Assembly: GCF_902167145.1 (NCBI RefSeq)
Contig: NC_050102.1
Location: 1,426,001-1,490,000 of the forward strand
Reading direction: 5' to 3'
DNA: 64,000 bases
DNA from: Zea mays
Taxonomy: Eukaryota; Streptophyta; Magnoliopsida; Poales; Poaceae
This document shows positions 33,447 to 45,394 of this stretch, piece by piece. Numbering within the stretch: position 1 is the first letter of the stretch; each line of letters starts with the position of its first letter. The notes under the pieces were generated by a model. That model was not told the DNA's origin. It worked only from the letters and a program-made list of their open reading frames with translations, and searched no databases. A program made the translations under genes and the position numbers.

Positions 33447-35148
33447 TGTCGGGGACCATAATTAGGGGTACCCTCAAGACGCCTAATTCTTAGCTGGTAA
33501 CCCCCATCAGCATAAAGCTGCAGAGGCCTGATGTGTGCGATTAAGTCAGGGATCAGTCCATACGAGCGACTCGATCACGCCTCGCCCGAGCCTAGCCTCG
33601 GGCAAGGGCAGCCGACCCCGAGGGGTTTCCGTCTCGCCCGAGGCCCCCCTTTTTAACGGCGGACGCATCTCCGGCTCGCCCGAGGCTTTGCCTTCGCTAA
33701 GAAGCAACCCTGACTAAATCGCCGCGCCGACCGACCGAGTCGCAGGAGCATTTAATGCAAAGGTGGCCTGACACCTTTATCCTGACGCGCGCCCCCCGGC
33801 AGAGCCGAAGTGACCGCCGTCACTTCGCCGCTCCACTGACCGGTCTGACAGAAGGACAACGCCGCCTGCACCACTCCGACTGCAGTGCCACTTGACAGAG
33901 TGAGACTGACATGCAGTCAGGCCTTGCCAAAGGCGCCATAGGAAACTCCGCTCCGCCCGACCCAGGGCTCGGACTCGGGCTAGGCCCCGGAAGACGGCGA
34001 ACTCCGCTCCGCCCGACCTAGGGCTCGGACTCGGGCTCAGCCCCGAAAGACGGCGAACTCCGCTCCGCCCGACCCAGGGCTCGGACTCAGGCTCAGCCCC
34101 GGAAGACGGCGAACTCCGCTCCGCCCGACCCAGGGCTCGGACTCGGGCTCAGCCCCGGAAGACGGCGAACTCCGCTCCGCCCGACCCAGGGCTCGGACTT
34201 GGGCTCAGCCCCGGAAGACGGCGAACTTCGCTCCGCCCGACCCAGGGCTCGGACTCGGGCTAAGACCCGGAAGACGGCGAACTCCGCTCCGCCCGACCCA
34301 GGGCTCGGACTCGGGCTAAGACCTGGAAGACGACGAACTCCGCTTCGCCCGACCCCAGGGCTCGGACACCGCCCTGGCCTCTGCCGACGACCTCCGCCTC
34401 GCCCGACCCAGGGGCTCGGACTCGGCCTCGGCCATGGAAGACAGACTCGACCTCGGCTTCGGAGGAGCCTCCACGTCGCCCGACCTAGGGCACAGGCCCG
34501 CCACGTCAACAGGAAGCGCCATCATCACCCTACCCCGAGCCGACTCGGGCCGCAGAGAACAAGACCGGTGTCCCATCTGGCTAGCTCCGCCAGATAGGCA
34601 ATGATGGCGCCCCGCTAGCCCTGTGACGACGGCGGCTCTCAGCTCCCTTACGGAAGCAGGGGGACGTCAGCAAGGACCCAACCGCTCCGACAGCTGTCCC
34701 TCCGCCAGGCTCCGTTGCTCCTCCGACAGCCACGACATCACACCAGCAGGGTGCCAAGACCTCTCCGGCTGCCACATTGGCATGTACTTAGGGCGCTAGC
34801 TCTCCCCCCCCGCTAGACACGTAGCACTCTGCTACACCCCCATTGTACACCTGGATCCTCTCCTTACGCCTATAAAAGGAAGGACCAGGGCATTCTTAGA
34901 GAAGGTTGGCCGCGCGGGGACGAGGACGGGACAGGCGCTCTCTTGGGGCCGCTCGCTTCCCTCACCCGCGTGGATGCTTGTAACCCCCTACTGCAAGCGC
35001 ACCCGACCTGGGCGCGGGACGAACACGAAGGCCGCGGGATTTCCACCTCTCTCACGCCCGTCTCCGGCCACGCGCTCGACCCATCTGGGCTGAGGCATGC
35101 GGCACTCACTCGTCGGCTTAGGGACCCCCCGGTCTCGAAACGCCGACA
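33447..35148 (+). repeat. Gypsy 3' LTR
   Basis: This is the 1702-bp partner of 21696-23424. It contains the same 56-bp array (about 33945-34350) and a TATA box at 34871-34877. Near 35070 it lacks a short stretch present in the 5' LTR around 23318-23346, which accounts for most of the 27-bp length difference. Few base differences are seen otherwise. Confidence 0.93.
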
Positions 35149-35153
35149 CAATG

Positions 35154-35796
35154 GGTCCCTATAGTCAGCGAAGAACCAAGTGTGCGCGCGATAAGCGGCT
35201 GCCAGCGGGCCCCGCACGTCAGCCGGCCACGCGCGTGGTGGAAGGGGAAACGGGCTGCGCGGGGGTTAATGTCCAGATGGGCCGCACCAAGAGGTTGGGG
35301 ATGGGCTGCGAGGGAGTTGGGCCCAAAACGAGGTTTTCCTAATTTCCTTCTCTTTTCTTTTTCTTTTTTATTTCCCCTTTTGTTTTCTCTTTTTCATTTC
35401 CAATTCTAGTATTTGAATTCAAATTTATTTTGCAGCATAATTTGTTCTCAAATTAAGTACTCATCTTGAACATACTAGTGTGGAATTTATTTTGTATTCT
35501 ATAGTATTTCCTCTTTCCTTCTCTATTTCAAACCCTAATTCTCCATTTAGGATTAAAACTTCATCTCAAGTCATTGCTTTATTTCTACTAGCATTATTAT
35601 TGTTATTTTGTCACAATATGCACACAAAAGAAAATCCGAGCATGATGCATGATTTATTTGAGTAGTGTTCTTTTATTAATTATTTATCTGTGTAAGTGAG
35701 GTGTCCACATGAAATGATGGATAGAGATGACACACACATATCTATAAAGGAATGTAATTTCTTCTTTTAGATTTTTCTTACAAAGTGGGTATTACA
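35154..35796 (-). mobile_element. Tekay-like LTR, right piece
   Basis: This is the final part of the old host LTR, ending GGGTATTACA at 35796. It matches about 54480-55151 of the solo LTR, with the shared T-rich stretch and the AAATTTAAAT/CTATTTC region. The 5 bases after it (35797-35801, TCTCA) would be the target duplication, but the left partner is outside the window. Together the three pieces total about 3.2 kb, so about 0.2 kb of the LTR lies left of position 1. Confidence 0.8.
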
Positions 35797-36284
35797 TCTC
35801 ACTTGCTCCGTTCAAAGGTGGCTGCATGAGATAAGATAAGACACTTTTCCGTATATATATGTTTGCTTTTTGCTATTACATCACTGACTGGTCGCAACAA
35901 TGTCATTTGTAGGAAGGAGAAGAAATGATTTTTGCTTGCACTGGTATATTTGTTGACTTCAATGGCTCCACCTCAAGGATTTGGACTTGAGCAAGTTTGG
36001 TTAGAACTTGTGCTGTCGCTGATGACTTTAAGGTCGGTACGTACTGCAGACAGTTTGTTTGTTTGAGATAATGGTTAATTATCACTTTCTTATTTGAAAT
36101 AAAGAAAGCAGTCTCGACTGCAAAGGACCTTATTGTTTTCTCGAAGCGTAGCATGAATACATCCGATTTAGTGTTGGGCTGTCTCTCATAATGGGCCAGC
36201 CAGCCCATGTCGATTCGGAGGGTAGTGGACGTCCAAGATCTGCGAAACTGCTTGCCCTGATACAACCCTGCTCGGTCACTTTTA
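35797..36284. other. Intergenic DNA left of the genic island
   Basis: This is AT-rich single-copy-looking sequence. The open frame at 35903-36265 has no recognisable motif and no intron or promoter context. I see no gene here. Confidence 0.5.
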
Positions 36285-36570
36285 GACTGACTGCAGCGGT
36301 CGACGCTACCGCCACCTCCCCTTGTATGTCGGCTGTAGGGGCACCCTATGGCCGCAGCGGTGCTCCCTACAGCGCCCCCTACGTGTCGGTCCTCTTCTCT
36401 CTCCCCCCAGATCTAGCGTGTCACTGTTTATCACCCTAAACACTGTGCTGTGGGTCCACGAGTAATTGTTAGTAGATAAAAAATTGATAGTTGATATAGA
36501 AAATGATATTTTATAGTGGTAGTGGTGTATAGGGAGAGTATTTAGAGGGAACAGCTGCGGGAGATGAAAA
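36285..36570. mobile_element. Probable MITE
   Basis: The tail (about 36505-36560, GATATTTTATAGTGGTAGTGG then GGGAGAGTATTTAGAGG) closely resembles 63945-63995 at the end of the window, so it is a dispersed repeat. The ends carry loosely inverted words (GACTGCAGCGGTC near 36288 and CAGCTGCGGGAG near 36554). A non-autonomous hAT-type MITE is possible. Exact ends and target duplication were not determined. Confidence 0.4.
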
Positions 36571-36634
36571 AATAGGGGGGAAATTTAGAGGTAACGGTTG
36601 TTGATAGCCTTATTTACACTTTGGTCCGACGAGT

Positions 36635-36692
36635 TCACGTGAGAGGGAGAGGGAGAGGGAGAGAGAGAGAGAGAGAGAGGGAGGGAGGGACA
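36635..36692. repeat. GA-rich microsatellite
   Basis: A run of GAGAGGGAGAGG then (GA)n and GGGAGGGAGG spans about 58 bp. The plus strand is pure purine. Confidence 0.9.
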
Positions 36693-37769
36693 ACGAACGC
36701 AAGTGAGGCCGGTGTGTTTTCTTTGCTTGCTCTGCTGTAAATTAGACCTGGCAACAAGTTGCTGCTGCCCGTGAGCAAAGCAAAAAAGAAAGCATAGCAT
36801 GCAGTAGATCGTCGAGGGGGAAAGAAGGCAAAGGCGCACTTGCACACTTTGCTGCTAAACTCCAGTGGCATTGTCGGAAACAAAGGGGCATATGACTCGG
36901 CCTCTCCTCGCTCACCTCACATCACATGCAATGCAAAGCTATGATTTTTTATAGTTAATTGCTAACAGCAACCAAGCATGTATGACTTTTGAGTTTACAG
37001 CCTGTTCATTCCGGCTTTAATCATCGGCTTCTGTTTTTTTCTATAGTGTTTTGTCTCTATCGATTGTAGCTATAATAACAATCGGAGATAAATTTAATCC
37101 ATCCGGCTTTTGTTTTTTCTATAGTATTGGGGATGGTAGCTATAGTAGCAGTCCGAGACGAAGACGAGTTGTAGTGCCACCTGCTAGGAGTCACAACCAC
37201 CAACCATGCCTTCATTTTTATTTTCTTTCTTCCATGTGGAATTAATAAATCAAAAGGAAGGAATGCATGCGTTTGGGTACGGTTAGGTTTCTTGCTTCTG
37301 AAACACTCCACGGCTGGCTTAGAATAAATGAGCAAACCGTGGATCAAAAAAAGGCCAGCTGTATGATTAAGGGAACTGGAAGGAAGAAAGGCCTTGCGTT
37401 GTTCATGAACACTAGTAGTATTACTAGATATACAGACAATGATAGATGGTGCTCAATTGACTGACTGTGCCAAATCATGCATGAATAATTACTGCACACG
37501 CCAGTCTCCTCCTGACTGCCTCTGCTTCTGGAGGGTTCTTGGCAATATACAAGCAAGCAAGCAAGCAGAGAGAGAGGTCACCAGCTTTTAGCTCGTCGTG
37601 ACTTGTCTGCACTGCTGTCCGTCGGTTCGTCCCCACTCACCAGACCCAGGCCACCACCACCAATACCCCACTCCAATTACTAGCTCAGACCTCTTCCTCC
37701 AGGTCCAGGCTCCAGCTAGCTGCAAGCTCATCCGTCTCTGTCGATCAGCAAGAGGCCGGGGTCAGAGGA
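36693..37769 (+). other. Upstream region of the phytocyanin gene
   Basis: No gene is supported. The stretch 37545-37580 has (AAGC)n and GAGA repeats. The C-rich leader from about 37640 to 37769 with CCACCACC words looks like a maize 5' UTR. No clear TATA box is placed with confidence. A short duplication is visible: GGCTTTTGTTTTTTCTATAGT at 37104 and GGCTTCTGTTTTTTTCTATAGTG at 37026. Confidence 0.45.
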
Positions 37770-38402
37770 ATGGCGGCGACGTCGCGGCTGGCGCTGGCCC
37801 TCCTGCTGGCCGCCTTGGTGGCGGCGTGGCAGCTGCCGGCGGCGGCGGTGGCGGCCAACTACACGGTGGGCGACGAGAAGGGGTGGAACCCGGACGTGGA
37901 CTACACGGCGTGGGTGAAGAAGCACAAGCCGTTCTACAAGGGAGACTGGCTCAGTAAGCGAACGACAACTTCTTCTTGCTGTTCCTATCATGTCCGGTCC
38001 GCCGTATTATTGCAATAACAACGCTCCTCCTCCCGGACTGTCGTCGCAGTCTTCGAGTACCAGAACGGGCGGTCGGACGTGGTGCAGGTGGACGAGGTCG
38101 GCTACGACAACTGCGACAAGGCCAACGCGCTGAGCAGCTACAGCAAGGGCCACACCTACGCCTTCCAGCTCAAGGACGCCAAGGACTACTACTTCATCTG
38201 CAGCTACGGCTACTGCTACAACGGCATGAAGCTCCACGTCACAGCAAAGTCATCATCCTCATCCTCCTCTTCCTCGTCCGGATCTGACTCCTCCTCCTCC
38301 TCCTCTGACGACGACTCTTCCTCCCCCTCGCCGCCCGCCAAGAAGTCCAAGGCCAAGACCAGCGCCGCGCCGCCACCGTCACTCCTCGCTGCCACGCCCA
38401 TG

Positions 38403-38433
<31 letters not shown>

Positions 38434-38453
38434 TCCTCAACAGGATGCTCTGA
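37770..38453 (+). CDS. Early nodulin-like / phytocyanin protein lacking copper histidines
   Basis: There are two exons: 37770-37953 and 38050-38453, with a 96-bp GT-AG intron in the usual phytocyanin position (after Leu61). The product is 195 residues: signal peptide 1-29, plastocyanin-like domain 30-128, a Ser/Asp/Pro-rich arabinogalactan-like region about 129-173, and a C-terminal hydrophobic Ala/Leu stretch typical of GPI-anchor addition. The disulfide cysteines (83, 117) and the copper-ligand Cys112 and Met121 positions are present. The two histidine ligands are replaced: Ser70 where HDVVEV is usual, and Tyr116 where GHC is usual. The product is therefore expected at the plasma membrane or cell wall but unable to hold a type-1 copper, like many ENODL proteins. 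The gene looks intact. Confidence 0.92.
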
Positions 38454-39352
38454 TCTGGTCTGGTCTGGTCTGCTCTGCGTATGTAGTCACGTCACGTGGC
38501 TCCAGATCTTGCTTGGGCGCTGATGAGCTACACTACACTACACTAGTTTTTTTCTTCTGCTTTTAGTTTTTTTCCCCCTCACCACTTGAGATTGGGGAGG
38601 CATCTTCTGCTTCTAGCTTGCTTGCTGCTTCTTGAATTGCGTGACTGTTATTGGTTGGTTCTTGCTTCCATTATTTTGCCTTTTTCTTTCTTTCTTTCTT
38701 GCTTCCAGCTTGTTGTTGATGCAGTTTTTTTTTCAAGAGACAAGATTAGTATAATGTCAAGTGTGAATGAAGAGCTCTATTTATTTATCTACTCCGCTCT
38801 CTTTTCTTTTTGGTTCATGATTAGCCGCATCGCATGATAACGGCATTGATGAGCTAGCAGAGTTGCATCCAGCAGCAGATGCATGTGGATGCCATGTGCC
38901 CGCTGCTGCTTTGTTTACAGCTGAATGCCATGTGCACCGACACCCGCCACATACGGTTGGTTCCACCACCATTTTGTCGCTACTCCAACGACTCGCCTTA
39001 TTTTTTACACCGCCATTCCAACAAATTTCAAGTCATTTTACCTCCCCTGGCCCTGGGTATTCAGATTGAGCCTGCCACTACAGTATGACAACCCCAATAC
39101 TGTACATTACATTCTAGCACTAGGTGCTTTCAACAAAATCGGATCACATGTCACGGTCACACCCAACAACCTTTCAGATTTTGGCGCCAAAAACAAACCA
39201 AACATCTAAAAAATGTCTCCTTTTGGCTATTTCCAGGATCTGGCGTGACATTGATAGGGATACCAACCAAACTGGCAGCATTTCAAACACATCTTTTTTT
39301 CACAAAAAAAACCCAAATCGACCCCATCCTATCAATAGCTGGTTGGATTGTA
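38454..39352. other. 3' UTR and intergenic DNA
   Basis: The first 250-350 bases are T-rich and likely the 3' UTR of the phytocyanin gene; they open with a short TCTGG repeat at 38454-38470. Beyond about 38800 no gene is seen. The open frames at 38863-39402 overlap in all three frames and lack motifs. Confidence 0.5.
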
Positions 39353-39432
39353 CTGCCTCCATTTTCTTTTATTTAACATATGATAGTTTAATTTTACAGT
39401 AACAAACGTCAAATAAAAAAAACCGGAGGCAG
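39353..39432. mobile_element. Stowaway-like MITE, 80 bp
   Basis: The inverted ends CTGCCTCCATTTTCTTTTATTT and AAATAAAAAAAACCGGAGGCAG (trimmed to about 20 bp each in pairing) are flanked by TA on both sides (39351-39352 and 39433-39434). CTCCCTCC-type ends with TA duplication are the Tc1/mariner Stowaway pattern. It has only a short central spacer. Confidence 0.75.
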
Positions 39433-39912
39433 TACCAATGTAGATGAACTATGTGAACTGTTCATGTGTATACATATTGTGGCCACTACTTACCAACACC
39501 ATGAGAATTGGTTAATTATTGGGTCACCGCCCTGCTAATAGGTGTGAGCACATGTTGTTAGGCTGTCCGTGTGTTGTCTGACGGCCGCTCACGCTTTCCT
39601 AACTACTACACTATACTAGAACTACTAGTTCGTCGTGTATATATATATATAAAAGAAACATTCACACAGCCGCAAATAAGAGAGCTGTATTTTCTTTATA
39701 TCTTTCTTTGAAAAAGTAACCAATTAACTGCACAGTTCATGTTCACTACAGAAACAACGCGCAGCGTTGCCGCAAGACCACAATCGTTGCAATAGTAGCT
39801 TACCGGGCCATCAGGAACAGATCACAAACTCAATTGGTACAAGATGCTCCGCTATGCTTTCTTGTTCCTCCTTCGCGTCAACCGGCCACACGGCATGCAA
39901 ATCGGTCCAAGC

Positions 39913-42900
39913 CTACAGGGACGAGCTGGACCTGGTGTTGGTGTGGCTGATGGTGAAGGACTCCAGCTTGGACAAATCCGGCACCCAGCAGGACAGCTCC
40001 GACGTTCCTGTCACGAACATCAAGGATCCTGGAGACCACCTTACCCGCGGCGGTTTCACATCTGTGCTTTCCCAGCATGCAACCTGATGACCCAAAAAGT
40101 TACCATACCTCAGCCAAACAGATGTGTGGTAGTATATAACATCATCATAATAATAATATACGCTGCTTCGGTATCAATATCACACACTGCACCTTTCCGC
40201 TCTCAACGTTCCAAGCATAGACACTACCATCACCGGAGCCTGCAAGAGAGAAGACGATAACACATCGCTAACCGTACAACAATATAAGATGGGCGAAGGG
40301 CGGGCGCGCGATAAGGAATGGTTTCTAACCAGATACGATATGGTTTCCCTCGGGACAGAACGATGCCTCCAGTGTCGAATTGGTTAATATTGGCTTCGCG
40401 CGAAACGATGCAATCTGAACGGACGAACAATCGGCACAATCAAACAAAAAAAAACAAAACATAAGAACCACATTTTACTACAACTAGTATGTGCATGAGC
40501 ATGATACAAAACTGGTCGGCTGTAAGTATGCTTACGCTGTTGCCTTCAAAAGAATCTAGCACATGAACACGCCCAGCTTTAGTGGTTAACAGAATCCGCC
40601 TGCCATCACCGCTGAACTGTACGACATGGGCTTCCGAATCATCAGTGCCGACAGAGAAGGTCGCAAAAGGCCCCTACGCACATAACAAGTCAGATAAAGG
40701 CCAAACCAAGTAACCAACCCACGCCAGCGTTCAATCACAACTACCATTCCGAATTTCCGAATATCAAACATCTTTATGCGGCCACCATAGGCGACAGCAA
40801 ATACCATGCCCTGGGCGTCGTACGAAACTGTAGGCCTCCTTTGCGCGCGCAGTAAGCCCTGGAAAAAAAAACATGACATGATTTTGCAAGTCACCAGCAA
40901 TATATGGCAATGCCGACAAATGCTAAATGATCCCTCTCTCCATCTAAAACACGGACAGGACTCTAATGTGATACTTTTGACTTGAAAATACTGTGAAAAC
41001 TGGTCAACAAATTTCCATTACAAATCCAGTAACATCTGCCTTGTGTGCTCAATCTACACGCATTTATATATGTTTATTACGGTCAAAGCCCAAAAAAGGT
41101 TTAAGCACAAAAATAATCCTACAATACGACTTATATTCTTAACTTGACGAAGTAGATGTTATGGATTTCAGTTAAACAAGAGGACCAAACCCAAGATACT
41201 CCATCTGTTTTTACTTTTACAGGAATGTCCTCAATTCAATATCCATTTTCTTTTTTTGCTTTTACAAAAAAAAATGCAGTACACAACAAGGTTTTTAATG
41301 ATTCAGCTGTATGTAACAATGATACATTATGGGTTCCAACTTGCAAGTGATTTGGTTCAACAGGGAACAAGTAATAAGAAATAAGAAATCCAAAATAGCC
41401 TTCCTCATCGAAAGCTTTATTTCATTAAGTTGGTCCTAAACAGGTAGTAAACCAGAATCTGGAGTTTATCTCTCATGTCACATAGCTGTGTGCACCGTCA
41501 TTAGTTTACCTGCGGTTTTTCAGCCCGATGGTCCCATAAGAGAATGGTACGATCAAGCGAACATGAGAGAAAGTTTTCTTTTCCAGAGCAAAGTGCGATG
41601 CAGACAACCCTGGACAAGGCAAAGCACATTAGCATCCCCCACTTGTATTAGTGTAGAGGACATTTAACTATAATTTATTGTAAGATGTTGTGGCATACCT
41701 ATCAAGGTGACCTTTATAATATCTAATAAACCGGTTATCATTCATTGAGAGCAGACGCAGAGATTCTGCATTATTAATTCTTCTCAGTACATGACATAAA
41801 TCAGTTTTAAGTTGACACCATACAGGACTTACCATCCCAGCCATTGTTCGATGAATATAAGACAATAGATGGGTTATCAGTGAAGCACACAAGTCCAACC
41901 CCATATTTTTTGCTATTAATAGTATTCAAACACCTGAAAACTTACATGAGTGAAAAAAACCAATACATTTCACAAAGAAAGGAATAGTTTAGAGTGAAAA
42001 AAATAAAATGACTACAAAAAGATACTGGTTCATTGCCATAAATGAAAGTTTCTTGTGTACTGTGTAGAATACTGAAGTTGAACATATGTTTCAAATATTA
42101 GTCACTCAAGTAAACTGATAAAGATACTATATAAGGATTTGCATCAGTGCAGTATTGTTGTTATGAAACTGAAAATGAAGACTAAATTCTACAGAACATC
42201 AGTGAACATGCCAACTAGACAAAACAACTACTGAACTACTAGAATGTAAGAATTTGCATCTTTTATGACAATTTTTTTTAAAATACTAACCCTATTTACT
42301 CAAATATAAAATTTCAAAGACAGTAATGATCCGCACTCACACTGCATCTTGGGTATCGTATAAACGGATTGATTCATCATCGCTAGCTGTCACGAGATAG
42401 TTGGTAGCCTTGCTGTGAAAGTCCATAGAACAAATTCTGCCATTCTGAAATAGAATTATGATACACCAAAAGAGTCAGATGAGTACAGTGTGCCTAGGTA
42501 TGTCAATGCATATTGAGCAGTTCTCTAAATAGAGATATTCATTTGAAAGGGATGCAACAAAGATATAAGTCAAACAAGTCTTTCAAGTCATAAAAACACA
42601 CCATGGAATCATTTTTATGTTTTTTTTAAAAAATGGTTACACCCATTACGATGAGACACTTGGGTGCTCACGTCACAGTAATCCATGCCAGGCTAATTGA
42701 AAATGTAATACTCGTCACATGGTAGCAAGAGCACATTATTCTATTCATTTTGCGCTCTGGCATATACATAATCATATCAAGAAAATTGCCAGTAAAAGAA
42801 CATGAACCCCAATCCCACCACAGTATATGGTAACACGATAAATAACAACTTAATCCCTTTAGGCAATATATAGGAACCAATGCACCTTCCAAGCCCTTGC

Positions 42901-43168
42901 ATTCACATTGAAGCAGCAGTCTAAACTGAACTCCCTCAATAAAACGAAGTAAATTTAATAAGAAAAGCAAGTAAACTCAAGTATCAACTTAGCAGTGATT
43001 TCTCTATAAAAAGAAATGTTAGACCCTAGGGGTGTAGAATAATTTAATTTCCATGGGTAATTTGGGAGAAGAACAAAGGCTTACATAGCCTTGAAAGACC
43101 AACCCTATCTTCATGCTCTTGACCACCTCATCAGTGATCTCCATGCTCACCCTAGGTGGACTTGTCAT
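39913..43168 (-). CDS. APRF1-like: WDR82/Swd2-type WD40 protein, ten exons
   Basis: Exons, all with GT-AG borders and consistent phase: 43168-43085, 42444-42341, 41933-41833, 41765-41699, 41609-41510, 40858-40745, 40673-40536, 40414-40330, 40239-40193, 40083-39913. Total 1011 nt, 336 residues. WD-repeat blocks are visible throughout: TASDDESIRLYD, then SCSLDRTILLWDHR, GGRIKMFDIR, SGSGDGSVYAWN, and a C-terminal RWSPGSLMFVTG. Blocks such as INSKKYGV and LRLLSMNDNRFIRYYKGH match the plant Swd2-like family (Arabidopsis APRF1, S2L). This family is the WDR82 subunit of COMPASS H3K4 methyltransferase and of CPSF-linked complexes in the nucleus. Start alternatives are Met43168 or Met43144. The donor of exon 9 could also be 6 nt further. 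No stop or frameshift is seen. Confidence 0.93.
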
Positions 43169-43690
43169 GGCAGCAACCAGCAAACCCTCCAAAAAGCTTT
43201 ATGACAATAAGCAGCGACTAGTCAATCAGGTACCAGGGATATGGCCTTGGCAACTGAAGAACCTAATGAAACCATAGATGGATGGATTCGGATCAGTAGC
43301 GGCACAGAAATTCATGATAAAGCAGACTGAGAATCCAACCATGAGAAGAACTGGATACGTCCAATCAAAGAAAGGAATTATCACCAATAAAAAAACGAAG
43401 AAATCAAGGTCGGGATCGGGATGGATGGATTCAGATTTGTAGATGTAAGCGAATCCGCAACAAAATGAGTGGGAATCCAACTCTAAGAAGAACAAAATCC
43501 ATCCAAGCAAAGGAAGGAGTGCTCACCAGCAGAAGGACCAGCACCAGCCAATCCAGGCCAGGATGGATGTATCTCTCCTCAACTAGGCCGAAGGAGCAGT
43601 GGCGCTGTGGCGGCGTGAGGAGCGGGTGGAAGAGAGAAAGCGAGGGACTAGCGGGCATCTGCTTGGCTACAGCAGCATAGGGTTCTCGAG
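43169..43690 (-). other. Likely 5' UTR/first intron of the WD40 gene
   Basis: On the minus strand, the segment from about 43640 to 43530 is C/T-rich and ends in GCTGCTG followed by GTGAGCACTC, a plausible donor of a 5' UTR intron. Two imperfect direct copies of about 115 bp (about 43271-43390 and 43417-43540) share GGATGGATTC...AATCCAAC...AAGAAC. No separate gene is supported. Confidence 0.45.
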
Positions 43691-44135
43691 GGCTATTTGG
43701 TTTGGATCCCCGCAAGCCTTCACAAGTTTGGCAACACCAAAGAAATTTTGCTAGCATTTTGATAGCTACCAAAATTGGTGTGTACAATGCTATCAGTAAG
43801 CTGTCCACCAGTTCATTTGCGCATGGAAGCCATTTGCCTGCCAAAAATATTGGCTGCGCAAATGGACAGAGTACTGGTGCAGTGGTGCTACCAAATCAGC
43901 AGCATTAAATGTTGAACTCGTGGATCATCTGGCTTCAAAGGATCACACATAAACCGTGCACCAGTTTGGGGACCATTGTCACTACTGACTTCCCTGCTAT
44001 GAAATCTAAAAAAGAAAATGTCCCACTTACTATATACTAGTAAAGAAACATTGGATGATAATTGAGTCCTACATGTCGAAATCACAAACGCAGCAAGCTT
44101 TGGCATCATTGGCTCATTGCTGTCCAAACACCATT
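43691..44135. mobile_element. Possible PIF/Harbinger-like MITE
   Basis: The left end reads GGGCTATTTGGTTTGGATCC, and the right end contains CTGTCCAAACACC, loosely its inverse. The inner blocks ACAAGTTTGGCAACACCAAAG (43719) and TCAAGTTTGGCATCACCAAAG (44142) are direct repeats that look like ends of related elements. Wording resembles grass Tourist MITEs. Target duplication was not resolved. Confidence 0.3.
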
Positions 44136-44540
44136 ATTTTCTTCAAGTTTGGCATCACCAAAGTATGACAGGGATGACACGTGTCTCGGTTCATGGCAAT
44201 AATGATAGGCTTCGAAGGAGAAATTCGGGAGGAACTGGAAAGAGAGAGTGACTGAGTTTGATAATTATTTGGGAGCAGGGGAACCGAAGCAGCATTTAGC
44301 ATGTTCTGGCTGTTCAATGTTCAAGCTGTACTATGTTCTACCCCCATAGGATTTAACTATATATGCGTCCGTTAAGAATGTGACGTGTTGAAATGCCTTT
44401 TTTTTAGCAAATGACAGAAATTTATCATTGCTGAAAATTTAACGTTCCTTGACCCGATGGCGATTTCGCCACTTATTGGGCAGCAACAAGGCTATTTTGT
44501 CCATGGTCAAGCATATGAATTGGACTGGAGAAGAAAACAG

Positions 44541-44605
44541 GCTACTCACGTAGTCTCGGCAGTCTCTTAAGCATCTCGTTCGTGATCTCCATGCTCAACC
44601 CTTGG
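44541..44605 (-). pseudogene. Partial copy of WD40-gene exon 1
   Basis: The minus strand reads ...TTGAGCATGGAGATCACGAACGAGATG..., encoding SMEITNEMLKRL. It resembles VSMEITDEVVKSM of the true first exon at 43168-43085. It is followed by CGTGAGTAG, a possible donor. It lies 1.4 kb upstream of the gene, so it is either a decayed duplicate or an alternative first exon. Confidence 0.5.
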
Positions 44606-45394
44606 GCCAGGTGCCGGCCGACTGCCGACCCAGTAAACGGCACGGGTGAACACATGTACACCCGATGTTTTTTTGCAAAAAGAAAAAGGGAAAAAAAAAG
44701 AGAGCAAAGTTAGTGGACACAATACTACATACACCACATTTGTAGTTTGGAACAAATCCGAATAAAACAAACAGTTAGGGTTTGGTGCTAGGCTTCGTAG
44801 AGCAGGAAGGGAAGAGATGGGGCGGTCGTACATGGTGGTGGTGGTGTGTTAGTCGACGGCGAAGGGCCCCGCGAAGCACATGGAGGCTGGAGCGTAGGGC
44901 GGCGCGGCGGTCGTCGAGCCGTCGCCGAGGGAGAGAGAACGCGGGGCGGGGTGAACGGCGCCACGGCGGTGGAGGCGGGCTGTCCGCCGTTGTTTTTCCT
45001 GAGCCGTGCTTTTCATGGCCCTTCCTTTTCTCCACGCAATTGTTTTTCTAGTTTGGTGCATTTTATACATATTCCTCCGTGTTCCAAATCCCAGTAGTTT
45101 AGGAATTGTAGGATCTAAAATCATCTTTTTATCCAAAATTAAATAAGAAGAAGATTCCAGTCTCTTCAATCTCTTTCAAATTTGTGGCTCCTAATTCCTA
45201 AACTAGCACTAAGGCTGTCTTCTTTGCCGGACCGAACTTTTTACAATTTAGCCTCTTTTTAGAAAAAAAATTCACATTTAAACCCTTGGTCAAACCGACG
45301 GCTAGCACGGCTTGATTGAGGCTAGCACAAGCTGACACACCTACGAGCCGTCACACCAAGCCATCATATTTAAACATGGAAACAATTTTTAATA
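44606..45394. other. Intergenic DNA, GC-rich patch
   Basis: A GC-rich patch (44810-45000) is open in several frames on both strands with no domain. It could be the relic of a promoter/5' UTR belonging to the exon-1 copy at 44541-44605. No gene is called. Confidence 0.4.

Larger units (their letters stand above)
21696..35148 (+). mobile_element. Ty3/Gypsy (Tat-type) retrotransposon, RT-IN deleted
   Basis: The element is bounded by LTRs at 21696-23424 and 33447-35148 (TGTCGGGGACCATAATTA...CGCCGACA), with perfect target duplication CAATG at 21691-21695 and 35149-35153. Plus-strand gag and protease are followed by a few residues of RT and then directly by the last residues of integrase, so RT, RNase H and most of integrase are deleted. 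A five-exon gene lies on the opposite strand between pol and the 3' LTR. Order, primer site and the antisense gene place it with the maize flip/gyma/cinful-zeon group of Tat Gypsy elements (family tentative). A solo Sirevirus LTR (30471-31717) is nested inside. Confidence 0.93.

Noticed and set aside
35903..36265. 120-codon minus-strand frame
   Set aside because: No motif and no transcript-like context; composition matches surrounding AT-rich intergenic DNA.
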